A stretch of 64,000 nucleotides of DNA from an uncultured Pelagibacteraceae bacterium. Lineage in GTDB: Bacteria > Pseudomonadota > Alphaproteobacteria > Pelagibacterales > Pelagibacteraceae. Both the position numbers and the translations under genes were made by a program. The notes below the pieces were generated by a model. That model did not search any database and was not told the DNA's origin. It saw only the letters and a program-made list of their open reading frames with translations. This document shows positions 39,124 to 47,855 of this stretch, in pieces. The DNA lies in NCBI GenBank assembly GCA_902606645.1, contig CACLHJ010000001.1:1-64000 (forward strand), given 5' to 3'. How positions within the stretch are numbered: the stretch's first letter is position 1; the number at the start of each line of letters is the position of its first letter.

Positions 39124-40662
39124 TTATAACTTGTTGTCTTCCATTTTAACACCAACAGCGTAGTCTTCTTGAACATTCTTCTTTCCTACTCTGTTTACAA
39201 TTGCTTCCCACTCTTTAGCAACTTCATCAAGTGCTTCCTGTGGAGACAATTGACCTGCAAGAGCTTTAGAAGTTCCAGTTGCAACTGCACTAGTAAACTC
39301 AAATACACCTCTAACTCTTAAAGGGAAAACTCTATTTTTACTTTTTTCCATATCTTTAAGTGTCTTTGTGTAACTGTTAGCAATGTCAGCATCCCAACCC
39401 ATAGTTTTTATATAAAGTTGTGGATCGAAATCAGAGTTTTTAAAAGGGTTAACACCAAAATTTCCAATAGCTAAGTCAGCTTGGTGGTTTGCTCCATTAG
39501 AAAAGAAACATAGATAGTCAAATGCCATCTCTTGGACTTTACTTTTTTTAGCTACACCAACTGCCCAACCCCATACAATGTATGGTGCTTGGTTATATTG
39601 ATTTTCCCATTTACCTGAAACTCTATTCCATACTTTATCTGCACCTGGAAGAGGAGCTGTTCCTACTTTATTTTTTATAGGGCTATCATCTTGCATCGCT
39701 GCAATAAATGCATCATCCCATGAAAAACTAAATAGAGTTTGACCACCACCAAATGATCCAATTTCATCACCTAGTCCAAAGTTAATTCCTCCTGGAGGAA
39801 CATACTTAGTAGCCTCTACCCAGTCACCTAAAGCTTCAACAAATCCTGGATTGTTAATGTTTGGTTTCATAGTTTCTAAATCAAAAAAGAAACCACCTGG
39901 AGTTCTTGGATTTTTAGCATACGCTACTGATCTACTGAAAAAAGCTGCGAACATTAAATCGTCTTTTTTCATTACTTCAGCTGAACCGTATTCTTTTTCT
40001 CCATCTCCGTCCCAGTCCCAACCATTAAAGTATTTAGCCATTTCGCCATACTCTTTCCAAGTTGTAGGAACTTTTAACTCTTTGCCAGTATCTGCTTTAT
40101 ATTTTTTTTGATACTCAGGATTATCTATTACGTCTTTTCTATATTTTAGATAATGTCTGTCACCATCCACTGGATATTGATACATAGTTCCATCCCAAGA
40201 AGAGACTCCTACGTGAGATTTAGTAACATCTTTCATCTCAGTTGAGTTCATGTACTTTTTAGGAACTGGTGCTAAGTATTGTCTCCAGTCATTAATAAAG
40301 TTAGAAAAACCAAATACTATATCGTATGGAGCTTGACCAGCTTTAAAAGGAACCATAGCTTTTGCGTACAAATCACCCGCTGGTGTATGCGTTACATCAA
40401 CTTTTGCTCCTGTTAACTTAGCAAATTGCTCTGCATGCAAAGCAGTTGGCTGCCCAATTACTGGAACAGCATGTGTATTTATTTTAAGAGTTTTTCCTTT
40501 ATAATTTTTCTTAGACATTTCTTCATAAGAACAATCACCTGGAATATCCCCTGTTGCTTTGATATGTGGAAATTGATCTCCCCACTTATCAGCATACGCA
40601 ACTGGGCTTAATATCAACATTGCTGAAACTAAACCTGTTACGAAAGTTTTTATTATTTTCAT
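39124..40662 (-). CDS. ABC importer solute-binding protein (sugar/polyol type)
   Basis: A 512-aa periplasmic protein with a signal peptide (MKIIKTFVTGLVSAMLILSPVAYA, cut near Ala-Asp). This is long for the group, as are GlpV-type receptors of glycerol importers. It has the fold of cluster D/MalE-like proteins. A Ca-binding-like loop DWDGDGEKEYG is present around residues 217-227. TTHA-type segments include NTHAVPVIGQPTALHAEQ, APYDIVFGFSNFINDWRQYLAP and YIVWGWAVGVAKKS. A strong ribosome-binding site (GAGAGGAAAA) precedes it. The ligand is likely a polyol or small carbohydrate, by analogy with GlpV only. Confidence 0.82.
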   Translation of the reverse strand: MKIIKTFVTGLVSAMLILSPVAYADKWGDQFPHIKATGDIPGDCSYEEMSKKNYKGKTLKINTHAVPVIGQPTALHAEQFAKLTGAKVDVTHTPAGDLYAKAMVPFKAGQAPYDIVFGFSNFINDWRQYLAPVPKKYMNSTEMKDVTKSHVGVSSWDGTMYQYPVDGDRHYLKYRKDVIDNPEYQKKYKADTGKELKVPTTWKEYGEMAKYFNGWDWDGDGEKEYGSAEVMKKDDLMFAAFFSRSVAYAKNPRTPGGFFFDLETMKPNINNPGFVEALGDWVEATKYVPPGGINFGLGDEIGSFGGGQTLFSFSWDDAFIAAMQDDSPIKNKVGTAPLPGADKVWNRVSGKWENQYNQAPYIVWGWAVGVAKKSKVQEMAFDYLCFFSNGANHQADLAIGNFGVNPFKNSDFDPQLYIKTMGWDADIANSYTKTLKDMEKSKNRVFPLRVRGVFEFTSAVATGTSKALAGQLSPQEALDEVAKEWEAIVNRVGKKNVQEDYAVGVKMEDNKL

Positions 40663-40681
40663 TATTTTCCTCTCTTTTTTT

Positions 40682-41743
40682 TTATGGAACTAAAACAGCT
40701 CGTCCCTTAACTTTACCTTCGTTAAGATCATGAAGTGCTTTATTAGCATCGTCTAGTTTATATTCTGCCATGGACAACTTAACTAATCCTTTGTCAGCTA
40801 GTTCCATAAGTTCATACAACTCAGACCACGTTCCCACTAAATTTCCAATTATATTTTTCTCAGCTATAATTACGTCCACTGCAAGGATTTTTATTTCCTC
40901 ACCATAACCAACAATATAATAATAACCACCACCTGATGTCATGTTTAAACCCATAGATGTTGATCCCTTTTCACCTACAAAATCTATTACAGCTTCAGCA
41001 CCTTTACCTTTGGTTAGCTCCATGACTTGTTCTACTTCATTACCATCAATCAACACTCCTTTATCTCCACCAAGTGGCATAGCATGATCAAGTGCAGTTT
41101 TTGATTTTTCAACTATGATTATATTTGCTGCGCACATTGCTTTTAAACATTGGATCGCAATATGCCCAAGACCACCTGCACCTATAATTACACAGTTCTG
41201 TCCTGGTAACAGATGTCTTGTTGCTTTCTTTACAACTCTGTATGCAGTCAATCCTGCATCAGAAAAAGGAGCAACATCTTTAGGTGTTAAAACGGTTGGT
41301 AACTTGATTAAGTTTCTAACACTTGTTTTTAAAAGCTCGGCATATCCACCTTCCTTTATGTTTAATCCTGGAAATGCACCTGCTTCAGCGTGCATGTCAT
41401 TTCCTCTTCTACAGTCTAAACAAGTTCCACCAGTCCCTGATATTAAAGGATGTAAAATGACTGAATCACCTTTTTTAAAATTAGTAACGTCTTTTCCTAC
41501 TTCCTCAACCCATCCAGCATTCTCATGTCCCATGACACAAGGAAGAAGTTTATCATCTGGATCTTGAATATGTTTCCATACGCCTTCAATTATATGTAAG
41601 TCTGTTCTGCAAACACCTGCTGCACCTATTTTGACAATTACATCTGTGGATTTTTCTAATTTTGGATCTGGCATTTCTTGCTCTGTTACCCAAATTTTTT
41701 CTTTCATTTCTGGGTCGTATTTATGTAAAACTTGAGCTTTCAT
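40682..41743 (-). CDS. Zinc-dependent alcohol dehydrogenase (MDR family)
   Basis: A 353-aa NAD(P)-dependent dehydrogenase; start ATG at 41743 with a GGGAG ribosome site. Catalytic-zinc ligands lie in GAAGVCRTDLHII and MGHENAGWVEE. The Rossmann motif is IIGAGGLGHIAI. The structural-zinc loop normally has four cysteines, but here it reads TCLDCRRGNDMHAEAG with only two, so structural zinc may be lost. It is downstream of the divergent AcoR-like regulator and precedes the ABC importer (19-base gap to the binding-protein gene), which fits oxidation of an imported alcohol or polyol. Confidence 0.85.
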   Translation of the reverse strand: MKAQVLHKYDPEMKEKIWVTEQEMPDPKLEKSTDVIVKIGAAGVCRTDLHIIEGVWKHIQDPDDKLLPCVMGHENAGWVEEVGKDVTNFKKGDSVILHPLISGTGGTCLDCRRGNDMHAEAGAFPGLNIKEGGYAELLKTSVRNLIKLPTVLTPKDVAPFSDAGLTAYRVVKKATRHLLPGQNCVIIGAGGLGHIAIQCLKAMCAANIIIVEKSKTALDHAMPLGGDKGVLIDGNEVEQVMELTKGKGAEAVIDFVGEKGSTSMGLNMTSGGGYYYIVGYGEEIKILAVDVIIAEKNIIGNLVGTWSELYELMELADKGLVKLSMAEYKLDDANKALHDLNEGKVKGRAVLVP

Positions 41744-41888
41744 TAATTTTCTCCCTTTAATTTTTTCAAACCATATTAAAAATAGTATATGAGAGGGAGT
41801 CAATGACACTTTTAAGTGTTCAATAAGTTAACAAATACAACCCTAAGTTGGTTGTTCTATTGTTTATTTATATTATTCTTATCAATAT
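41744..41888. promoter_or_regulatory. Divergent control region with two perfect inverted repeats
   Basis: This 145-base space separates the alcohol dehydrogenase (minus) and the AcoR-like regulator (plus). Two perfect palindromes are present. ACACTT-TT-AAGTGT is at 41806-41819. ACAACC (41837-41842) pairs with GGTTGT (41850-41855) around a 7-base spacer. Either could be an operator for the Fis-type HTH of the regulator. TATACT- and TTGACT-like hexamers occur nearby on the minus strand but with poor spacing. No sigma54 -24/-12 element was found. Confidence 0.55.
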
Positions 41889-42974
41889 ATGGATTTAATA
41901 CCTCAAAACCAAGAAATTAAAAATATCCTTGAGAAAAGAGGAATGATCTCCCAAAAAATCAGCAATGAAATTTCTGAAAGTTGGACAAGATGTGTGAATA
42001 ATGGACTAGATCCTTTTAAAGATCCAAAGCAAAGTATTATTTCTTCAATAGAACTTAAAAAGATCAAAGAAAAAAACGAGAGTATAAGAAAATTAATTAT
42101 TCCAGAATTGGAACTTTTATATTCTCAAATTGCTGGAACTAATTTCATGGTAGCATACTCAGATGAAAATGGATTAGTACTTGATACCATTTATGATAAA
42201 ACTTGTCTTCAAACAGATGTTGGCAAAACAGTTTTGCCTGGATCCATTTGGGCTGAAAATGTTTGTGGCACTAATGGTTTAGGATTGTCAGTTGAATTAA
42301 AAAAACCAACTATTGTTTCTGGTAAAGAGCATTTCTTTATTGCCCACGAAAATATTTCATGTTTTGCAAGCCCGATTATTAACTACGATGGTAAAACAAT
42401 TGGTATCATTGATGCTTCTACTGACTCTATGTCAAGAGAGCAACATACTTTGGCGCTAGTAAAACTTGCAACCCGAAGTATTGAAACAAAATTATTTATT
42501 AGAAAATTTAATAATGAATTAATTTTGTCTTTCCATCCAAGATTAGAATACTTATCAACCACAAGTGTAGGATTATTGGCAATCAATGGAGATGGTGTAA
42601 TCGTTGGAGCAAATCAAAATGCAAAAATTATGCTTAATGGTTTAGTAGATTTAAAAAATGAAAGCTTTAATAAGATCTTCACAAATTCTTTTTCCTCTAT
42701 TGCTTCAGACTTATTAAACAATAAAACTTTAAAGATAACTGATCACTTAGGTTCGTCTGTTTTTGTAACAAAAAGCCAAAACTTTAAAGAAAATAAACTT
42801 ATAGCTAATAATAGTTCAGAAAAAATTTACGCTTGTAAAAAATGTAATGATACAAAAATTCGAAGAGAAAGATGTAAACTAATTAGATCAACTTATTTAG
42901 AATCAAAGAATATAATGGCTGTCTCTAGAAAATTAGGAGTTTCGAGAACAACTGTTTATAAACATCTTAATTAA
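41889..42974 (+). CDS. AcoR-like transcriptional regulator without AAA+ domain
   Basis: A 361-aa protein. The N-terminal part contains the AcoR-type opening ISESWTRCVNNGLDP and a GAF domain (about residues 70-200) with VLPGSIWAENVCGTNGLGLS. A PAS-like stretch lies around residues 223-260 (VGLLAINGDGVIVGAN). The C-terminus is a Fis-type HTH, LIRSTYLESKNIMAVSRKL plus SRTTVYKH. No sigma54-interaction AAA+ domain (GAFTGA, Walker motifs) lies between. A cysteine cluster CKKCN...RERC precedes the HTH. Such regulators normally sense small organic effectors; here control of the divergent dehydrogenase/importer operon is likely. Confidence 0.82.
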   Translation: MDLIPQNQEIKNILEKRGMISQKISNEISESWTRCVNNGLDPFKDPKQSIISSIELKKIKEKNESIRKLIIPELELLYSQIAGTNFMVAYSDENGLVLDTIYDKTCLQTDVGKTVLPGSIWAENVCGTNGLGLSVELKKPTIVSGKEHFFIAHENISCFASPIINYDGKTIGIIDASTDSMSREQHTLALVKLATRSIETKLFIRKFNNELILSFHPRLEYLSTTSVGLLAINGDGVIVGANQNAKIMLNGLVDLKNESFNKIFTNSFSSIASDLLNNKTLKITDHLGSSVFVTKSQNFKENKLIANNSSEKIYACKKCNDTKIRRERCKLIRSTYLESKNIMAVSRKLGVSRTTVYKHLN

Positions 42975-42980
42975 ATAAAT

Positions 42981-44192
42981 TTATTTATTTTTAACCAAAA
43001 AATAAAAATAAGACGAGAGAGAAGTAAGAAGAACAAAAATCATCGCAAATTTAAAAGAATTTGTTTCAGAAAAATTTAAACCAATTCCTAGGTCAATAAT
43101 CACTCCAATTATCCATTGTAACGAAAATGCTCCTATAAATATTAATAAATTAAAAGATGTTAAGGCTTTTCCAGCATTAGATAATGAAAAAGCCATGCCA
43201 ACCGCAGGCTGAGTTAAAGATAAAAATATTGAACTAACTATAAATATTGCCCAATGAATTGCTCCAGCGTTTGGACCTAAATAAATAATTATTGATAATA
43301 CTATTAAATTTATTGGAGCACCAAATCTTAATAATTTTACAGCATCACTTACACTTTTTGAAAACCTTGGAACAAAATAGCCCCAACTTAAGAAAGAGAA
43401 AAGCATACAAAAATAAATTAGAAAAAGACCTTGGGCACTTTCTTCTGGAGTGTATCCAGAAACTCTTACCATCCATGGGCCAGCCCACAATGTTTGGATA
43501 GCAAATAATCCCCCATAATTAAAAAAGCCCATTGGAACCAAACTTTTAAATAAGGGATTTTTCCAAACAGTGCTTAATTTTGAGTCGCCGGAGTCTTCAC
43601 TAGAAATTCTATCTGAATCCCACTTAGGAATAAATATAATGATTAAAACTATGCTTAAAAAAGTTAAAACAGCTAAATACATAAATATATCTCTCCATCC
43701 AATTATTGGTAAAAAATATTGAACTGGCAAACTAGAGGATAACATTCCGATTGCTCCTACCATTAACATCCAAGAATTAGCTCGTTGTTGAGTTTGATCC
43801 TGATACCAAATTCTATATGCAGTCAATGGTCCCATCAAACATGCACCCACTCCAACACCAATTAAAATTCTCGAAACGAGAAGCATTGTTAAATTTTGTG
43901 CTGAGGCGAATAAAATTAATCCAATAATTGTTAAAGATAAAAAATAAGAAACAATTTTCTTTGGTCCTTTTGAGTCTAATAAATAACCAAGTGGAATTTG
44001 AACGCTCGCAAATCCTAAAAAATATCCGCCTCCTAAAAGACCAAGTTCTCCAGCTGTTAGATTAAATTCATTAACTAGCTCTGGTGAAATAGTTGCAGTA
44101 ATTGCTCTTAGAAGATTTGAAATGAAATATCCTAAAGCAAAAACTAAAAATATCGTGATAGCCTTTGATTTGGCTAAAACAGGTTTGTTCAT
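42981..44192 (-). CDS. MFS transporter
   Basis: A 403-aa major facilitator with about 12 hydrophobic segments. MFS loop motif A-like residues occur after TM2 (GYLLDSKGPKKIV) and the N-terminal half has GELGLLGGGYFLGFASVQIPLG. The family exports or imports organic acids, sugars and other solutes. It is convergent with the regulator (6-base gap) and 9 bases downstream of the D-2-hydroxyacid dehydrogenase gene. With the following 2-hydroxyacid enzymes it is a likely glycolate/lactate-type permease, by context only. Confidence 0.85.
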   Translation of the reverse strand: MNKPVLAKSKAITIFLVFALGYFISNLLRAITATISPELVNEFNLTAGELGLLGGGYFLGFASVQIPLGYLLDSKGPKKIVSYFLSLTIIGLILFASAQNLTMLLVSRILIGVGVGACLMGPLTAYRIWYQDQTQQRANSWMLMVGAIGMLSSSLPVQYFLPIIGWRDIFMYLAVLTFLSIVLIIIFIPKWDSDRISSEDSGDSKLSTVWKNPLFKSLVPMGFFNYGGLFAIQTLWAGPWMVRVSGYTPEESAQGLFLIYFCMLFSFLSWGYFVPRFSKSVSDAVKLLRFGAPINLIVLSIIIYLGPNAGAIHWAIFIVSSIFLSLTQPAVGMAFSLSNAGKALTSFNLLIFIGAFSLQWIIGVIIDLGIGLNFSETNSFKFAMIFVLLTSLSSYFYFLVKNK

Positions 44193-44201
44193 GAATTATG
44201 A

Positions 44202-45155
44202 TTAATTTACTTTATTCTTACAACTGCCCGTTTTAAAAAATTCATCAATATTATCTATTGCTAAATTAGCCATTGCTGTTCGGGTTTCTTTGGTAGCACT
44301 ACCTAAATGTGGAAGGATAAACGCGCTTTTGTGTTTAAGATATCCAGGATTTAAATTTGGCTCATTCTTATAAACATCCAATCCTACAGCATAAACTTTT
44401 CTTCGTTCAAGAGCATCTATCAAAGCTTCATCTTCAATAATATCTCCTCTTGCAACGTTTGTTACAATTGCTCCTTTAGGTAAATATTCAATTGTGTCTT
44501 TATTAATCATATCGACTGTTTCTTTTGAAGCTGGACAACAAACAGACAATACATCTGATACTGAAAGTAAGTCTTTTAAATTATCATGGTATGTTGCTCC
44601 GTCTTCTTTATCTTCACTTAGCTTAGATCTATTATGATAATGAATTATCATCCCTAAAGATTTACAAACTTTTGCAATTTTTTGTCCAATTCTTCCCATA
44701 CCAAGTATTCCAAGTCTGGCGCCTGTTAATTGCTTGCCAATTAAATAATCTGCTGACCACTTCCAGCCACCTACTTTTGCACTTTCTATTCCTTCAGCGG
44801 CACGTCTACATGCACCCAAAATCAATAATACTCCTATCTCAGCTGTTGCATCAGTCAAAACATCTGGAGTATTGGTAACTGCAATACCTTTTTTCTTTGC
44901 TGCTTCTAAATCTATGTTTCCAAATCCAACAGCAAAATTAGAAATAATTTTTATCGAGTCTGGAAGTTGATTTATTGTTTCAGCATCTAATTTATCAGTT
45001 AAAGAAGATAATATCCCATCTTGCCCAGCACTTAACTCAATTAATTTTTTTTGAGAATATAATTCATCGTTTAAATTAAAATTTGCTTCAAATGTTTCTT
45101 TAGCTTTATCCTCACAAGATCTTAATAATCTCCTAGTGATCAGGATTTTTTTCAT
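44202..45155 (-). CDS. D-2-hydroxyacid dehydrogenase (glyoxylate/hydroxypyruvate reductase-like)
   Basis: A 317-aa NAD(P)-dependent dehydrogenase. NAD-binding GMGRIGQKIAKV is near residue 152. Catalytic residues are Arg in VTNVARGDIIEDEAL, Glu in VYKNEP and His in LPHLGSAT. NFAVGFGNIDLEAA contributes to the substrate loop. It belongs to the glyoxylate reductase group of the D-isomer family. In reverse it could oxidise D-2-hydroxyacids or reduce glyoxylate formed by the neighbouring flavoproteins. It lies 9 bases from MFS and 9 from the GlcD-like gene. Confidence 0.88.
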   Translation of the reverse strand: MKKILITRRLLRSCEDKAKETFEANFNLNDELYSQKKLIELSAGQDGILSSLTDKLDAETINQLPDSIKIISNFAVGFGNIDLEAAKKKGIAVTNTPDVLTDATAEIGVLLILGACRRAAEGIESAKVGGWKWSADYLIGKQLTGARLGILGMGRIGQKIAKVCKSLGMIIHYHNRSKLSEDKEDGATYHDNLKDLLSVSDVLSVCCPASKETVDMINKDTIEYLPKGAIVTNVARGDIIEDEALIDALERRKVYAVGLDVYKNEPNLNPGYLKHKSAFILPHLGSATKETRTAMANLAIDNIDEFFKTGSCKNKVN

Positions 45156-45163
45156 ATTTAAGA

Positions 45164-46537
45164 TTAGTTTAGATCGAAAATTTTTCCAGGATTCATTATA
45201 TTATTTGGATCCAATGTTCTTTTAATTGATTTCATTACTGGAATACTATCGGGATGTTGCTCTAGTAAATACTCTTTCTTATGGAGACCTACACCATGTT
45301 CACCTGTAATAGTTCCCTCAAGCTCTAAAGCTTTTCTAATTAACGAGCTATTAAAAGCTCTAAGTTGTTTATACATTTCTTTTTTTGCAGGATCGTAAGG
45401 TAGAACGACATGGAAATTTCCATCGCCCATGTGGCCTACCATTGGAGCCCTAACTCCAAATTCTTTTGCTTTTTCTTCTGCAAATTTTACACACTCTGTA
45501 ATCTTTGAAATTGGAACACATACATCAGTTGAATAAACTCTTCCGTTATCATTTAAAGCCTTAACAGAATAATATACGTCCCATCTTGCTTGCCAAAGTT
45601 TATTTCTATCTTCTAAATCTTTAGCCCACTTAAAAGAACTACCTTTGTTATCTTTTGATAATTCTTCTACAATTTCAATATTCTCTTTATTAGAAGACTC
45701 TGATCCATGAAATTCAAAAAATAAAGTTGGCACTGCCTCAATATCTTTTAATTTTGAATAATTAATACTAATACCCATTTGATCTGCATTTAACATTTCA
45801 ATCCTTGCAATTGGAACACCGTACTGAATAACCTGTTGAGCTGTCATTACTGCATCCTCCAAAGAAGGAAAATGACAAACTGCACTCATGATACTTTCTG
45901 GTATTGGAGATAATCTTAAATGAACTTCTGTAATAATACCTAGAGTTCCTTCTGATCCAATAAATAGATTAGTTAAATTATAACCTGCTGACGTTTTTTT
46001 AGTTCTACCACCTGTATTAATGATATCACCATTTGGTAAAACTACCGTTAGACCTGAAATAACTGTCTTCATAGTTCCATATTTTACAGCCATTGTTCCT
46101 GATGCTGAGGTTGAGGCCATACCACCTAAAGCTGCGTTTGCTCCAGGATCAATTGGGAAAAAAACTCCATCTTCTCTCAAATACTCGTTTAATTGTTCTT
46201 TTGTTACACAAGCTTGAACTCTACAATCAAAATCTTCGGCATTAACATTTAAAATTTTATTCATTTTTTCCAAACATATAGTTATGCCATCTTCATTTCC
46301 TACAACATTCCCCTCTAAAGATGTTCCAGTACCATACGGAACTACTGGTATTTTATGTTCGTTACAAAGTTTTAATATTTTTGAAACTTCTTCATTGGTT
46401 TCAGGAAAAACTACTGCTTTTGATAAGATTGGATCATAAGTATCCTCTCCTCTTGCATAATTTCCACGAGCAGACTCTGATGTTGAATATCTACTGTTTA
46501 AAAGATTTTTTAATTCTATCTCAACTTGCTGGTTCAT
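45164..46537 (-). CDS. FAD-linked 2-hydroxyacid dehydrogenase (GlcD / D-lactate dehydrogenase type)
   Basis: A 457-aa VAO-family flavoprotein. The FAD-binding segment includes VVPYGTGTSLEGNVVG and DPGANAALGGMASTSASG, with GSEGTLGIITEVHLRL. The C-terminal substrate domain contains MVGHMGDGNFHVVLP and GTITGEHGVGLHKKEYL. Relatives are glycolate oxidase subunit GlcD, D-lactate dehydrogenase (Dld) and D-2-hydroxyglutarate dehydrogenase. No glcE or glcF genes flank it, so a single-subunit D-lactate dehydrogenase or similar enzyme is favoured over a GlcDEF complex. Confidence 0.88.
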   Translation of the reverse strand: MNQQVEIELKNLLNSRYSTSESARGNYARGEDTYDPILSKAVVFPETNEEVSKILKLCNEHKIPVVPYGTGTSLEGNVVGNEDGITICLEKMNKILNVNAEDFDCRVQACVTKEQLNEYLREDGVFFPIDPGANAALGGMASTSASGTMAVKYGTMKTVISGLTVVLPNGDIINTGGRTKKTSAGYNLTNLFIGSEGTLGIITEVHLRLSPIPESIMSAVCHFPSLEDAVMTAQQVIQYGVPIARIEMLNADQMGISINYSKLKDIEAVPTLFFEFHGSESSNKENIEIVEELSKDNKGSSFKWAKDLEDRNKLWQARWDVYYSVKALNDNGRVYSTDVCVPISKITECVKFAEEKAKEFGVRAPMVGHMGDGNFHVVLPYDPAKKEMYKQLRAFNSSLIRKALELEGTITGEHGVGLHKKEYLLEQHPDSIPVMKSIKRTLDPNNIMNPGKIFDLN

Positions 46538-46582
46538 AATTCTAAATATTAATATTAATAAAAAAAAATATAAAAATACAGC

Positions 46583-47749
46583 TTATTTAGAAAGCATCTT
46601 ACCTATATTTTCCAATGCCTGCTGTATGTTATCTCTAGATGCGGCGAAACTAAATCTCACATAATCTTGGCAAGTTTTACCAAATGCTGTTCCAGGAACA
46701 ATTGCAACTCCAGCTTCATGCATAGCCTTTTTACAAAATTCAGAACCATTCATGCCTGTACCTATTACTTTTGGGAAAGCATAAAAAGCACCGCCGGGTA
46801 AACTACATTCAATTCCAGGCAAATCATTTAATCCTTTATGAATTAAATTTCTTCTCAATGTAAATTTATCTAGCATGTCTTTGATTGAGTCATCTGGACC
46901 ATCTAAAGCTGCTATACCTGCAAATTGTGCAGCTGCATTGACACAAGATACACTATTTATTAATAATTTATTAACATGTGGAATCATTTCTTCAGGCCAA
47001 TAACTCCATCCCAGTCTCCAACCAGTCATTGAGTAAGCTTTGCTCCATCCCTCTAAAACTATTAGCCTATCCTTTAGAGCTTCATAATGAAAAAATGATG
47101 GCATTTCTTTGTAATCAAAAATTTGTCTACTATAAATTTCATCACTTAAAATAGTAACATGTGGATGTTTTTCTAATTCTTTTGCAAAATAATCTATTAC
47201 AGGTTTTTCAACAAAACTACCTGTTGGATTGTTTGGGTTAATTAAAATTAACAACCTAGTTTTATCAGTAATTAAGGATAATATTTTATCTGGATCAAAT
47301 TTAAGATCTTTATCTTCAGTAAGATCATAAGGTACAGATGTTGAACCGGTATAATTTATCATTGATTCATAAATCGGGAATGCAGGTGTAGGATGAATTA
47401 TTTCAGCTCCTGGCTCACCAAAACATTGAATGGCATAACTCATTGTAGGCTTTCCACCAGGCATAATTAAAATTCTTTCAGCATTAATATTGGCGTTATA
47501 CTGTTTTTTAATCCACCTCGTTACAGCTTCTCTACATTCTGGAATTCCGTTCGACATTACATATCCATGGTGTCCATCATCTAAAGCTTTTTTTGCAGCT
47601 TCAACCACGTGCTTAGGTGTTTTAAAATCTGGCTGACCTAACCCTAAATGAATCATTGGATGGCCTTTCGCTTCTAATGCTTTAGCTTCTGCTAATACAC
47701 TGAATGCAGATTCTGTTCCTAAATTATTTAAGTTTTTTGCAAGTTTCAT
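46583..47749 (-). CDS. Class I/II PLP-dependent aminotransferase
   Basis: A 388-aa fold-type I aminotransferase. Motifs: LGLGQPDFKTPKHVVEAA, INPNNPTGSFVEKPV with the Asn that contacts PLP, LSDEIYSRQIFDY with Asp/Tyr, and the Schiff-base lysine in EGWSKAYSMTGWRLGW. The C-terminal arginine that binds substrate carboxylate lies in YVRFSFAAS. It resembles the aspartate/aromatic aminotransferase I-gamma subgroup. Substrate is not determined. It is 45 bases from the GlcD-like gene and could aminate an oxoacid produced by the module. Confidence 0.88.
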   Translation of the reverse strand: MKLAKNLNNLGTESAFSVLAEAKALEAKGHPMIHLGLGQPDFKTPKHVVEAAKKALDDGHHGYVMSNGIPECREAVTRWIKKQYNANINAERILIMPGGKPTMSYAIQCFGEPGAEIIHPTPAFPIYESMINYTGSTSVPYDLTEDKDLKFDPDKILSLITDKTRLLILINPNNPTGSFVEKPVIDYFAKELEKHPHVTILSDEIYSRQIFDYKEMPSFFHYEALKDRLIVLEGWSKAYSMTGWRLGWSYWPEEMIPHVNKLLINSVSCVNAAAQFAGIAALDGPDDSIKDMLDKFTLRRNLIHKGLNDLPGIECSLPGGAFYAFPKVIGTGMNGSEFCKKAMHEAGVAIVPGTAFGKTCQDYVRFSFAASRDNIQQALENIGKMLSK

Positions 47750-47810
47750 AATTATAAAAAATGAAAACCTAGACGAAAAGTAGACTAATGTCTATTCATG
47801 ATTTTTAAAT

Positions 47811-47825
47811 AACCTGTTTTAGGTT
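47811..47825. terminator. Weak hairpin between the aminotransferase and the FMN dehydrogenase gene
   Basis: AACCT (47811-47815) pairs with AGGTT (47821-47825) around a GTTTT loop, followed by T residues in the plus direction and A/T-rich sequence on the minus strand. It lies in the 106-base gap between two minus-strand genes. It is a short stem, so its role as a terminator is uncertain. Confidence 0.35.
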
Positions 47826-47855
47826 TTTACAATAATCCTAACAATTACTTATTGA

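Noticed and set aside
41744-41888. Sigma54 (-24/-12) promoter for the AcoR-like system
   Set aside because: No TGGCAC-N5-TTGC-like element is visible, which agrees with the missing AAA+ domain.
47811-47833. Strong rho-independent terminator after the FMN dehydrogenase genes
   Set aside because: The stem is only five base pairs and the T-tract lies on the plus-strand side, so it is reported only as a weak hairpin.
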